This document shows positions 1 through 6,275 of a stretch of DNA of 8,112 bases, piece after piece. Position 1 is the first letter of the stretch. Each line of letters begins with the position of its first letter. The translations under genes were made by a program, and so were the position numbers. Location of the stretch: assembly GCA_021812745.1 (NCBI GenBank), contig JAKAMS010000104.1, positions 1 through 8,112 on the forward strand, given 5' to 3'. The DNA comes from Bacteroidota bacterium (GTDB lineage Bacteria; Bacteroidota; Ignavibacteria; Ignavibacteriales; Melioribacteraceae). Below the pieces are notes generated by a model. The model saw only the letters and a list, made by a program, of their open reading frames with translations. It made no database searches and was not told the DNA's origin.

Positions 1-800
1 GAAAAACCGATTATTGCCACTACTTTGTTATCTAAATCGCAAAGTGGAAATTGTACAACAGAAAGATTGCGCACTGTCCCAGTTGTTATTGGAGCAGAAT
101 TACTATCTATAATAACCGAGTTTGTTGAATCAATAATATATGAGTCAACTGTTTTATAAAGATTAGTTAAATATTTTGGAAGAAAATCCTCTTCTCTCTT
201 GTTTTCTAGTTGATTTGTTTTGAAACCAAGGGAATCAGCGTACTTATCGTTAACAAGAATGTAATTGTTGACTGCGTCTTTAATCCAAAAATATTCATCA
301 AGTTCATTAATTTCTTTTTGAACTTTTGCTCTCTCAATAAAAGTAAAAGGAAATGTTAACTTTATTTTATTAATAACAGAGATGATTCTTTTATTGTCAA
401 CAATTTTTTCCAGTTCGGTAGAGGCAATCCACAGTTTATGAGTTTCTGAACTTTTCCAGTTTTGAGCTGAATCAGTGAAATTTATCAGGAAATAGACATT
501 ATTCTCACTTCTCATGGGAGAAATTACAACTTCATAGCTCGATGTACCTAATTCAGATTCAAATTGAACAATATCTTTTGAGATCGTTTCATATTTTCTT
601 ACATCAATAAAAATTCTTTGGAGAGTTAGTAATTTATCCTCATCAAATAGTTCAAAAAAATTCGATTGGGCATTCGAAGATGGAACAAGTTTTCTGAATT
701 CCGTACTAAGCGCAATAATCTTTCCGCCTTTATCAATTATTACAGAAGGTGTTCCGCTCAAATTTTGTTGTAAAGTATTTGTTTTAACATTGTTCGTCAT
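1..800 (-). CDS. PAS-domain sensory protein, 3' end cut by window edge
   Basis: The frame from ATG at 800 stays open for 266 codons to the window edge, so the C-terminus is missing. Residues about 13-110 look like a PAS fold (begins NLSGTPSVIIDKGGKIIALS, ends VYFLINFTD). Residues about 156-266 form a second PAS domain: YFWIKDAVNNYILVND, then LGF, and a closing strand VVQFPLCDLDNKVVAIIGF typical of PAS_4-type domains that precede a signalling output. No transmembrane segment is visible in this part, so it is probably cytoplasmic. The output (histidine kinase, GGDEF or other) lies outside the window; a hybrid or simple sensor kinase is the usual family outcome but is inferred. Only 5 bases separate its ATG from the stop of the upstream lipoprotein gene, and no close Shine-Dalgarno is present (AAGAG is about 18 bases away), which suggests translation by reinitiation in one operon. 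Confidence 0.85.
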   Translation of the reverse strand, partial: MTNNVKTNTLQQNLSGTPSVIIDKGGKIIALSTEFRKLVPSSNAQSNFFELFDEDKLLTLQRIFIDVRKYETISKDIVQFESELGTSSYEVVISPMRSENNVYFLINFTDSAQNWKSSETHKLWIASTELEKIVDNKRIISVINKIKLTFPFTFIERAKVQKEINELDEYFWIKDAVNNYILVNDKYADSLGFKTNQLENKREEDFLPKYLTNLYKTVDSYIIDSTNSVIIDSNSAPITTGTVRNLSVVQFPLCDLDNKVVAIIGF

Positions 801-805
801 ATCTG

Positions 806-2053
806 CTAAAATATCACTCTTAGAATATTTGAATATGGGGTATAGGTTTTTGTGCCTAATAATTGTCTTACTCTATAATACGTTACTCCGCTAACCGGAG
901 AACGGTCAATAAAAGAAGTTTTATCCGAGCTTACATTTCCAATCTCAACAAAATCATTAGATCCTGTCTGACGCTCAATTATTGTTCCTTTAGAGAGACT
1001 TTGACTATTATCTTTCCATGACAGTTGTAATCCTTCTGCAACAAATGTCGAAGTCAGTTCTGATGGTGCATTAACATCGGCATGGAAAGTAGTTAAGGTA
1101 ACAATGTTTGAATAAGAACTCATAGTTGATTGAGTAAAATAAGCAACACGGTAGCTGTAAGCGGTACTAGCAGAAACCGAATTATCATAATATTCGGTAA
1201 TGTTAGGACCTTCAGTTATTTTAAGAATTTTAAACTCATTCGTTGTTGGATCAGTTCTTTCAATTTGAAAAGCGGTTTCATTTAACGCAAAGTCAACCCA
1301 CTTAAGATGAACTGAACTAGCTCCAATCGCTTCCGCTTGTAAATTCCAAGGACCATCTGGCAAAGAACTGGTGCTAACAATATTGCTAGCAGAAGAACCA
1401 GATTCATTATAAGCTTTTAAATAATAGGAATATTCTTGATACTGTGACAAGTTTCCGTCAGTATAGCTTAAGTAGCTAACAGGAAGGTTTTTAATTTTCC
1501 TAAATGGAATTTCAACGCCATTGATAACATCTCTTCTCCACAATTCAAAACCATCGGCATTTTTTTGCAAATATGGGTCCCATTTTAGAATAACCGAATT
1601 ATTACCATAACGAGAAAGCACTAAATTGGTTGGAGCTTGAGGTACCTTGTCCTTGACATAAATATCATCTTGCAATTTACTTTCTTTCCACTTGCCCCCT
1701 TTGTTATACACTTTAATACTATAACTAATTTTTGTATGAATTAAAGCAGAGTCAACTTCAAGATAAATTGTAGGATTTCCATCTGTTGGTTGAGTATATT
1801 TTTTAACGAATGTTTTATTGACGTAGAGTTCATAGTAAGATAATCCTTGTCCGCTGGCGCCGTCTGCGGCTTGATAGTTAACCACATTTTGCCCCACCAT
1901 TACAGTGTCTCCAGTCTTGGGACTAAACACGTTAATAGTTGGTGTGGTGGACGTCTGTGTATCTGTAACTGATTCAACACAGCCGAACAAAAAACCGACG
2001 AGAAATATTATCAGAATTGAATAACTAAATATTTTTTTCTTGGAGTTGGTCAT
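806..2053 (-). CDS. Lipoprotein with three fibronectin type III domains
   Basis: 415 residues. The N-terminus is a lipoprotein signal: SKKK, a hydrophobic core (residues 8-23) and LFGC with the lipidated Cys at 25. The residue after Cys is Val, not Asp, so transfer to the outer membrane is expected if E. coli-type sorting applies. Residues about 38-133 form an Ig-like beta domain (INVFSPKTGDTV...), followed by three FnIII domains at about 137-229, 232-322 and 327-415. Each has the expected core Trp (ILKWDP, LKWVD, LSWKD) and ends with a shared S-N-I-V/L strand (SNIVST, SNIVTL, SNILRV). No enzyme domain is visible; binding of polymer, protein or surface is the likely role, but this is inferred. 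The ATG at 2053 is preceded by an A-rich leader without a clear Shine-Dalgarno. It lies 65 bases after the pseudo-deacetylase gene and 5 bases before the PAS gene. Confidence 0.93.
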   Translation of the reverse strand: MTNSKKKIFSYSILIIFLVGFLFGCVESVTDTQTSTTPTINVFSPKTGDTVMVGQNVVNYQAADGASGQGLSYYELYVNKTFVKKYTQPTDGNPTIYLEVDSALIHTKISYSIKVYNKGGKWKESKLQDDIYVKDKVPQAPTNLVLSRYGNNSVILKWDPYLQKNADGFELWRRDVINGVEIPFRKIKNLPVSYLSYTDGNLSQYQEYSYYLKAYNESGSSASNIVSTSSLPDGPWNLQAEAIGASSVHLKWVDFALNETAFQIERTDPTTNEFKILKITEGPNITEYYDNSVSASTAYSYRVAYFTQSTMSSYSNIVTLTTFHADVNAPSELTSTFVAEGLQLSWKDNSQSLSKGTIIERQTGSNDFVEIGNVSSDKTSFIDRSPVSGVTYYRVRQLLGTKTYTPYSNILRVIF

Positions 2054-2099
2054 CTATTTATTTTTTTTATGATCTATAATTTAATGAATGAGAATCAGT

Positions 2100-2117
2100 T
2101 TTAATAGAGATATTAAA
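2100..2117 (-). repeat. Short AT-only stem-loop after the pseudo-deacetylase gene
   Basis: TTTAATA and TATTAAA form a perfect 7-bp stem around a 4-base loop (TCTC on the minus strand), directly after the TGA stop at 2119. The stem has no G-C pair and no T run follows, so it is a poor terminator. It lies in the 65-base gap before the lipoprotein gene and could be an mRNA processing or attenuating hairpin, or chance. Confidence 0.3.
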
Positions 2118-2118
2118 C

Positions 2119-4017
2119 TCAATTTTCAACATTATCAAAATCAACAAGTAACGAACGTGATTCATGTGCTTCCATTTTTTCCAGATAGAAATAGATAGTT
2201 TGCCCTTCGCTTGTCAATTTGTATTTAGGAATTTTAGTATTAATTATGTCTGAAGATACTTCAACATTAGTAACTTTTTTGTTAAGATTAACTTGAATAA
2301 CCAGTTCATCAATTTTTTCATTTCTTGGATTAGTAAATTCAACAGCAATTCTGCGTTTACTTCTTGTTTCATACCTAACTTCAACGCCCTGCCGTTTCAT
2401 CCACCATGCTTGTAATTCTTTTAGAGATGTAATCCACATCTTTTTAGTGGCAGCATATTTTAAGATGTCGCTAATTACAGAGGAATATTGCGGCTGCAAT
2501 TGGTAATCAGTATGAACCTTAAAAACATAAAGCCCTCCTTCAAATAAAACACGGTCAACATCCTCTTCATAAGTATAACGCTGAAAATTAGTATTCACCA
2601 GACCATAATTGCGCACAACCTCATAATCATCACGTGCGGTTTTTGTGATAATCATTATCGGTTTATTATTCCGGACTCTAATCTCCGGTACTGAACGATC
2701 TGTAAGTGAATCAGTTACCAAGAATTCATAATTCTGAGACGCCATAGCTTGCAATGTGTTATCATCATAATAACCATTTAATGGCATAATTGCTTTCACA
2801 GACTTGCCACTGATCTTACTTAATGTATCTGTTACAAACTTGAACGTTGAGAACTGGACTTCTTTACTAAATAATTTGTTTACAGTGTCCTGCGGAGATT
2901 CAATATACCCTATATCAATTATAGCACCTAACTCACCGTTTTTAGTCAATGATTTTACAAAACCTGGGTTTTTAATTGCTACAGTTGGATCTATAAAATA
3001 TGTTACGGGTGTTTTAGATGTATTAAGAATCTTAGTGAGATTGTAAATATTTCCCGGTTGATCTTTTATGGTTGGAATCATCACTAATGCCGCATCATAT
3101 TGAGCCGGCCAATCTTTTACAAAAGCGGTAGGTTGGTAGATCAACCAATTAACCGAATTATTAAAAAGTCTCTCAAAAAATATATAATCTTTTTGAACAC
3201 CAATAACAGAATTAATCTCGAATCCGTACCAAACAAATCTTCCTTTGCCATATGTTCCGTATGAAATGCCTGCACTCTTTTGAATTTCTTCTCTAACTAA
3301 TCCCGCTTCCCGTCTAAAGTCGTACCAAAAACTTACTTGTGTTGTTCTTGGTTCTACTACTTCTGCATAAATTGGGCGATCCCAAGTTGCAACCTTTAAT
3401 GCATATCCTGTAGGAATTTGAGCTGTAATAGGAAGGTTACCTCGTAAGGTATGAACTTTATAATATTCTTCAGGTTTGATTTCCCGATTAAAATTCATAC
3501 CAAAAACTTCTTTAAAGAAATCCCATCCTCTCCATTTACCTTCATCTGAATACGTGGCTGGTCCGCCGGTAACAAAAATACTTCCGCCATTTTCGACATA
3601 ACGTTTCAGCTGCATTATTTCTTTATCGCTCAATGATTTTGAACCTGGTAAGACAATTAATTTATAATCGAAATGTTCACCAAGTTCTATAGTTTGGTCT
3701 GTAATTATATCATAATCTAGCTTAGCATCTTTTATCTTCTGTTTCCAAGTATCAACGTTGTCCTTTAACCATGTGCTTCCGGGGTTGAGCATATTCTCGG
3801 TATATTTGGAATATAAAATTCCAGCTTTAGCTCTTTTCTCGCTTGATAGGAATCTTAAATTTTCTTTTGTAGGCAGAATTTCTTTCAGCTCATAATTGCC
3901 ATAAATATTTTTCACAATGAGAAGAAAAACTAGAATGGCGGAGATTAGAAGGACTAATCCGCTGAGAAAAATTATAAGATAATTTACCCTAAGCCCTTTG
4001 GCTTCTTTTACCGCCAC
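2119..4017 (-). CDS. Membrane-anchored GATase1-like plus degenerate NodB-like polysaccharide deacetylase protein
   Basis: 632 residues. One membrane anchor (about 13-36) leaves the rest in the periplasm. Residues about 62-296 resemble the class I glutamine-amidotransferase-like fold of ThuA/DUF4350 proteins: YKLIVLPGSKSLSDKEI, GGSIFVTGGPA, KGRFVWYGFEI; no nucleophile Cys is seen. Residues about 305-545 follow the NodB polysaccharide deacetylase outline: YDAALVMIP, TPVTYFIDPTV, GELGA, AIMPLNGYYDDNTL, YVFKVHTDY, TSLKEL. The active-site motifs are broken: TFDDGP reads TIKDQP (K318 for the first Asp), the H-x3-H metal pair reads I366 and G370, and the motif 3 Arg reads M411. A beta-sandwich-like tail covers about 550-632. 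The start is GTG at 4017, overlapping the preceding gene by 10 bases, with AGAGGA 9 bases upstream. Its place beside a synthase matches PgaB; a polymer-binding, non-catalytic role is inferred. Confidence 0.92.
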   Translation of the reverse strand: MAVKEAKGLRVNYLIIFLSGLVLLISAILVFLLIVKNIYGNYELKEILPTKENLRFLSSEKRAKAGILYSKYTENMLNPGSTWLKDNVDTWKQKIKDAKLDYDIITDQTIELGEHFDYKLIVLPGSKSLSDKEIMQLKRYVENGGSIFVTGGPATYSDEGKWRGWDFFKEVFGMNFNREIKPEEYYKVHTLRGNLPITAQIPTGYALKVATWDRPIYAEVVEPRTTQVSFWYDFRREAGLVREEIQKSAGISYGTYGKGRFVWYGFEINSVIGVQKDYIFFERLFNNSVNWLIYQPTAFVKDWPAQYDAALVMIPTIKDQPGNIYNLTKILNTSKTPVTYFIDPTVAIKNPGFVKSLTKNGELGAIIDIGYIESPQDTVNKLFSKEVQFSTFKFVTDTLSKISGKSVKAIMPLNGYYDDNTLQAMASQNYEFLVTDSLTDRSVPEIRVRNNKPIMIITKTARDDYEVVRNYGLVNTNFQRYTYEEDVDRVLFEGGLYVFKVHTDYQLQPQYSSVISDILKYAATKKMWITSLKELQAWWMKRQGVEVRYETRSKRRIAVEFTNPRNEKIDELVIQVNLNKKVTNVEVSSDIINTKIPKYKLTSEGQTIYFYLEKMEAHESRSLLVDFDNVEN

Positions 4018-4496
4018 CTCAAATTATCCTCTTGTTTGCGATCTTGACTCGATGGGTCAACATAACCTTCATTTGTATAACGCATAAATTTTTTCTTTTG
4101 ACCCGGTCGTTCCGTTTCATTAAAATGAGATGACTCTCCAGTTGACCGTTGATACCTTTCACCATATGTAGGTGGCGATGTTCCAACAAAAGTAGGTCTT
4201 AATTCCGGACCGCGTGACGAATCTTCGTATGGTATATTTGAAGGTTGGCGTTGATATTCATAACCAAACTCTTGCTGCGGTATATCAAATGTTCTGCGTT
4301 CCGGTGTAAGTCTCTGCTCTGCCATAAGTGGGGCTGGAGCTAACAGTTCAGCTGGTAATGCAGCCGGTTGTGCGGCTTGAGTTGCAACACCTTTACGTTC
4401 TCTTACTTTGTAAAGAATATAAGCTCCCACAGAGAGTATAAATGTGGAAATTGTTGCAACCAAAATTATGAGAGAAAGTATTGGAATTAATTCCAT
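4008..4496 (-). CDS. Small single-pass membrane protein with proline-rich cytoplasmic tail
   Basis: 162 residues, family not recognised. Residues about 4-30 form one transmembrane helix (LSLIILVATISTFILSVGAY), followed at once by YKVRERK, so the positive-inside rule puts the C-terminal 130 residues in the cytoplasm. The tail is low-complexity: an Ala/Pro-rich stretch (about 39-58), then a Pro, Gln, Tyr, Glu and Arg-rich part with repeated Tyr/Arg pairs (GYEYQRQP, GERYQR), ending in QEDNLRWR. It is probably disordered. ATG at 4496 has a good AGAGG 5 bases upstream. It starts 25 bases after the glycosyltransferase stop and overlaps the next gene by 10 bases, implying coupled translation. The position is that of PgaD, the small partner of PgaC, but PgaD has two membrane helices and no such tail, so homology is not claimed. 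A docking partner of the synthase is an inference. Confidence 0.88.
   Translation of the reverse strand: MELIPILSLIILVATISTFILSVGAYILYKVRERKGVATQAAQPAALPAELLAPAPLMAEQRLTPERRTFDIPQQEFGYEYQRQPSNIPYEDSSRGPELRPTFVGTSPPTYGERYQRSTGESSHFNETERPGQKKKFMRYTNEGYVDPSSQDRKQEDNLRWR
4027..4032 (-). promoter_or_regulatory. Shine-Dalgarno that sets the GTG start of the pseudo-deacetylase gene
   Basis: AGAGGA lies inside the last codons of the small membrane protein gene and ends 9 bases before GTG at 4017. No in-frame ATG is near, and the membrane anchor begins 12 codons later, so this GTG is the best start. The 10-base overlap with the upstream gene implies coupled translation. Confidence 0.6.
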
Positions 4497-4501
4497 AAAA
4501 A

Positions 4502-4506
4502 CCTCT
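4502..4506 (-). promoter_or_regulatory. Shine-Dalgarno of the small membrane protein gene
   Basis: AGAGG lies 5 bases before ATG at 4496, within the 25-base gap after the glycosyltransferase stop. It is one of only two clear Shine-Dalgarno sites in the window; the lipoprotein, PAS and glycosyltransferase genes lack a good one. Confidence 0.55.
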
Positions 4507-4521
4507 ATTAAAATCTTTTTG

Positions 4522-5961
4522 TTATTTTGAAGCGATTGTAGCCGGAACTGTTTTGGAAGATGACACTGGAGTATTGCCCAAACCAGTTCTTTCTAATTTC
4601 CCCCATGTCATCCTTACACCAAGAAATTCTTCAACTGTCGCCATAGCTTTTGTAACATCAATTAAGAGAATAAAAACAATTCTGTAAATAATTGCATACG
4701 GTACTAACCTGAATTCTTCTTTTTCTGCCGCCACACAATATACAGCTGCCATTAGATCTAATACTGCAATTCCTATCCACCATAAAAAGATAAAACTTGA
4801 CAGCCCATAAAAGATAGCAATAATAATGAAATAAAGATTTACAAAGATATTCATTGCCGGCCAAATTAATGCTTCATAAAACATTGACCACATAATCAAA
4901 CTATTGTTAAAATTTACTGTGGGATTAAAAAGATACCGTTTATGTTTTCTTATTGCTTGAAGAATTCCTCTTGTCCATCTATATCTCTGTTTTAATAGTT
5001 GATAAATAGTACTCGGAGCTTCTGTATAAGCAACAGCGTTTGGTTCATATACAATTCTCCAACCGTGCGCTAAGATTTTAAGAGTAACATCAGCGTCTTC
5101 CGCAAAAGTGTCACTGGAATAGAAACCCGCATCTCTTAAAGCTGTCTTTCGAAATAAACCTATAGGACCAGGAATGATATTTACCATTTGGATAAATCCT
5201 TGCGCGCTTCGAGCCATATTCAAACCTTCTAAATATTCAAGCGCTTGAAGGTCGGTAAGAATTTTTTTTCTATTTTGTACTTTAACATTACCGGCTACGG
5301 CACCAACAGCCGGATCAATAAAATGTCTTACAGCCATTCTCAAAGAATTTGGAGTTAATTGAGAATCTCCATCCATACACAAAACAAATTGAGCTTCAGA
5401 ATATTGTATCCCGGCATTCAACGCTTTGGCTTTGCCGCCATTCGGTTTGTTAATCATAGACACTTTAACAATGCCGTTTCTTCCCTTTTGATTACCAACT
5501 AACGATTCTCCAACAACTGCAGTATCATCTGTTGAACCGTCGTTGACAATGATAATCTCATAGTTCGGATAGTCTATATCGAGTAACGATTCAATTGAAT
5601 ATCTTAAGACAACTCCTTCATTAAACACCGGAACTATAATCGAGATGAAAGGATAATACCCTTCTTTAGTTTGAACCGTATATCTTGTGTTGTAAAAATA
5701 AGCCATGAAGAGAATGCCAAAGTATCTGATTAATAAGATAAATAAAAAGATAACCAACGAAACGATAGATGAATAAACAAATAATCCACTCCATGTTAGG
5801 ACCGTTAATGGAACTGTAAGTACTATAGTGATAATTAATAAGAGAGAAAAAAATCCTGAAATGAAAATAACTCTTAGTTTCTCAGTACCAAGATTTCTTT
5901 TGGGCGGCTTGACCTCTCTGTTATCGAGAGCAATCTGATATTTTTGATTTTTGGAGTCCAC
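4522..5961 (-). CDS. Processive family 2 glycosyltransferase (PgaC/hyaluronan-synthase-like polysaccharide synthase)
   Basis: 479 residues. It builds a beta-linked polysaccharide from nucleotide sugars at the inner membrane and probably also moves it across. Two N-terminal membrane segments (about 30-53 and 57-88) precede a GT-A catalytic domain (about 104-340), with further membrane segments at about 358-385, 388-410 and 420-440. All processive GT2 motifs are present: PVFNE (111-115), VNDGST (D141), GGKAKALN (175-182), DGDS (D197, D199), EDAD with likely base D289, and QRYRW (Q325, R328, W329). The length fits PgaC-type synthases; there is no PilZ domain as in BcsA. The short tail is Ser/Thr-rich. 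Start is GTG at 5961: no in-frame ATG lies nearby and the next in-frame Met is about residue 86; the Shine-Dalgarno is weak (AAGAA). A promoter candidate lies 160 bases upstream. The sugar substrate cannot be told. Confidence 0.96.
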   Translation of the reverse strand: MDSKNQKYQIALDNREVKPPKRNLGTEKLRVIFISGFFSLLLIITIVLTVPLTVLTWSGLFVYSSIVSLVIFLFILLIRYFGILFMAYFYNTRYTVQTKEGYYPFISIIVPVFNEGVVLRYSIESLLDIDYPNYEIIIVNDGSTDDTAVVGESLVGNQKGRNGIVKVSMINKPNGGKAKALNAGIQYSEAQFVLCMDGDSQLTPNSLRMAVRHFIDPAVGAVAGNVKVQNRKKILTDLQALEYLEGLNMARSAQGFIQMVNIIPGPIGLFRKTALRDAGFYSSDTFAEDADVTLKILAHGWRIVYEPNAVAYTEAPSTIYQLLKQRYRWTRGILQAIRKHKRYLFNPTVNFNNSLIMWSMFYEALIWPAMNIFVNLYFIIIAIFYGLSSFIFLWWIGIAVLDLMAAVYCVAAEKEEFRLVPYAIIYRIVFILLIDVTKAMATVEEFLGVRMTWGKLERTGLGNTPVSSSKTVPATIASK

Positions 5962-6012
5962 TATTATTCTTGCATCAGATATTAATCAATTTAATTAGAC
6001 AAAGATGGTGCC

Positions 6013-6032
6013 ATTAAATCAAGTGATTTAAT
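6013..6032. repeat. 20-bp inverted repeat, possible operator or leader hairpin
   Basis: The arms ATTAAATCA and TGATTTAAT are perfect 9-base reverse complements around a 2-base centre (AG). The site is about 80 bases downstream of the predicted transcription start and 52 bases before the synthase start codon. The symmetry and length fit a dimeric regulator binding site; with a 2-base centre an RNA hairpin would have to open a few pairs. No run of T follows on the minus strand, so it is not a terminator. Confidence 0.4.
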
Positions 6033-6118
6033 CGAAATTTCAATGCTATTCTGGCTTTCAGATGTTCCAAGATTAAATTAATAGTAATTTTGACTCATTA
6101 GGAAACAAATTTAAGACG

Positions 6119-6147
6119 AATATAGTTTTTTTATTAACTTGTTGCAA
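6119..6147 (-). promoter_or_regulatory. Candidate sigma70-type promoter for the synthase operon
   Basis: On the minus strand TTGCAA (6147-6142) and TATATT (6124-6119) are separated by exactly 17 bases, matching four of six and five of six consensus positions. Transcription would start near 6112, giving a leader of about 150 bases before the GTG of the glycosyltransferase. The -35 box sits in a small CTTG/CAAG inverted repeat. In an AT-rich gap chance matches are common, and FCB-group promoters often use a different -10 (TAnnTTTG), so this is tentative. Confidence 0.42.
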
Positions 6148-6258
6148 GAGAATAAGTTAAAAGTAACCCTTAAAGAAAGAGCATAGAATAATCTTATAAA
6201 TCATTTTTAGTAATAGTAACCATTCTTATATAAACAAAAAAGAAGAATTAACATTCAC

Positions 6259-6275
6259 GAGTTTTTAAAAAACTC
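6259..6275 (-). terminator. Weak palindrome over the exporter stop codon, possible terminator
   Basis: On the minus strand GAGTTTTTTAAAAACTC spans the TAA stop and can form a 6-bp stem (GAGTTT/AAACTC) with a 5-base loop. A run of six T follows, but about 18 bases later rather than directly, and a second weak ATTCTT/AAGAAT pair (6222-6248) brackets it. The stem has only two G-C pairs. It may reduce, rather than end, read-through into the synthase operon. Confidence 0.25.

Larger units (their letters stand above)
5962..6264 (-). other. Non-coding gap between exporter and synthase genes
   Basis: This 303-base AT-rich stretch shows no convincing reading frame on either strand; all frames are broken by frequent stops. 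In transcription order it contains the end of a small palindrome over the exporter stop, a T-rich stretch (6 T at 6241-6236), a sigma70-like promoter at 6119-6147, and a 20-bp inverted repeat at 6013-6032 inside the presumed leader. The synthase operon can therefore be transcribed on its own, apart from the exporter gene. I see no tRNA, riboswitch core or repeat array here. Confidence 0.6.

Noticed and set aside
2804..3046. 80-codon plus-strand frame opposite the pseudo-deacetylase gene
   Set aside because: It lies wholly antisense within a well-supported gene, has no ribosome binding site of note and shows no recognisable domain; a shadow of the real codons.
2119..4017. Annotating an active polysaccharide deacetylase
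   Set aside because: The catalytic Asp, both metal His of motif 2 and the motif 3 Arg are replaced, so the activity is not supported.
4658..4864. 68-codon minus-strand frame inside the glycosyltransferase gene
   Set aside because: It is an out-of-frame reading of the C-terminal membrane segments, which are well supported in the main frame.
4522..5961. Calling the synthase a cellulose synthase (BcsA)
   Set aside because: The chain is 479 residues with no PilZ domain and fewer membrane segments than BcsA; the motifs are shared by all processive GT2 enzymes, so the polymer cannot be named.
6013..6032. Inverted repeat as an intrinsic terminator
   Set aside because: The stem is almost all A-T and no T run follows on the transcribed strand; an operator or leader element fits better.
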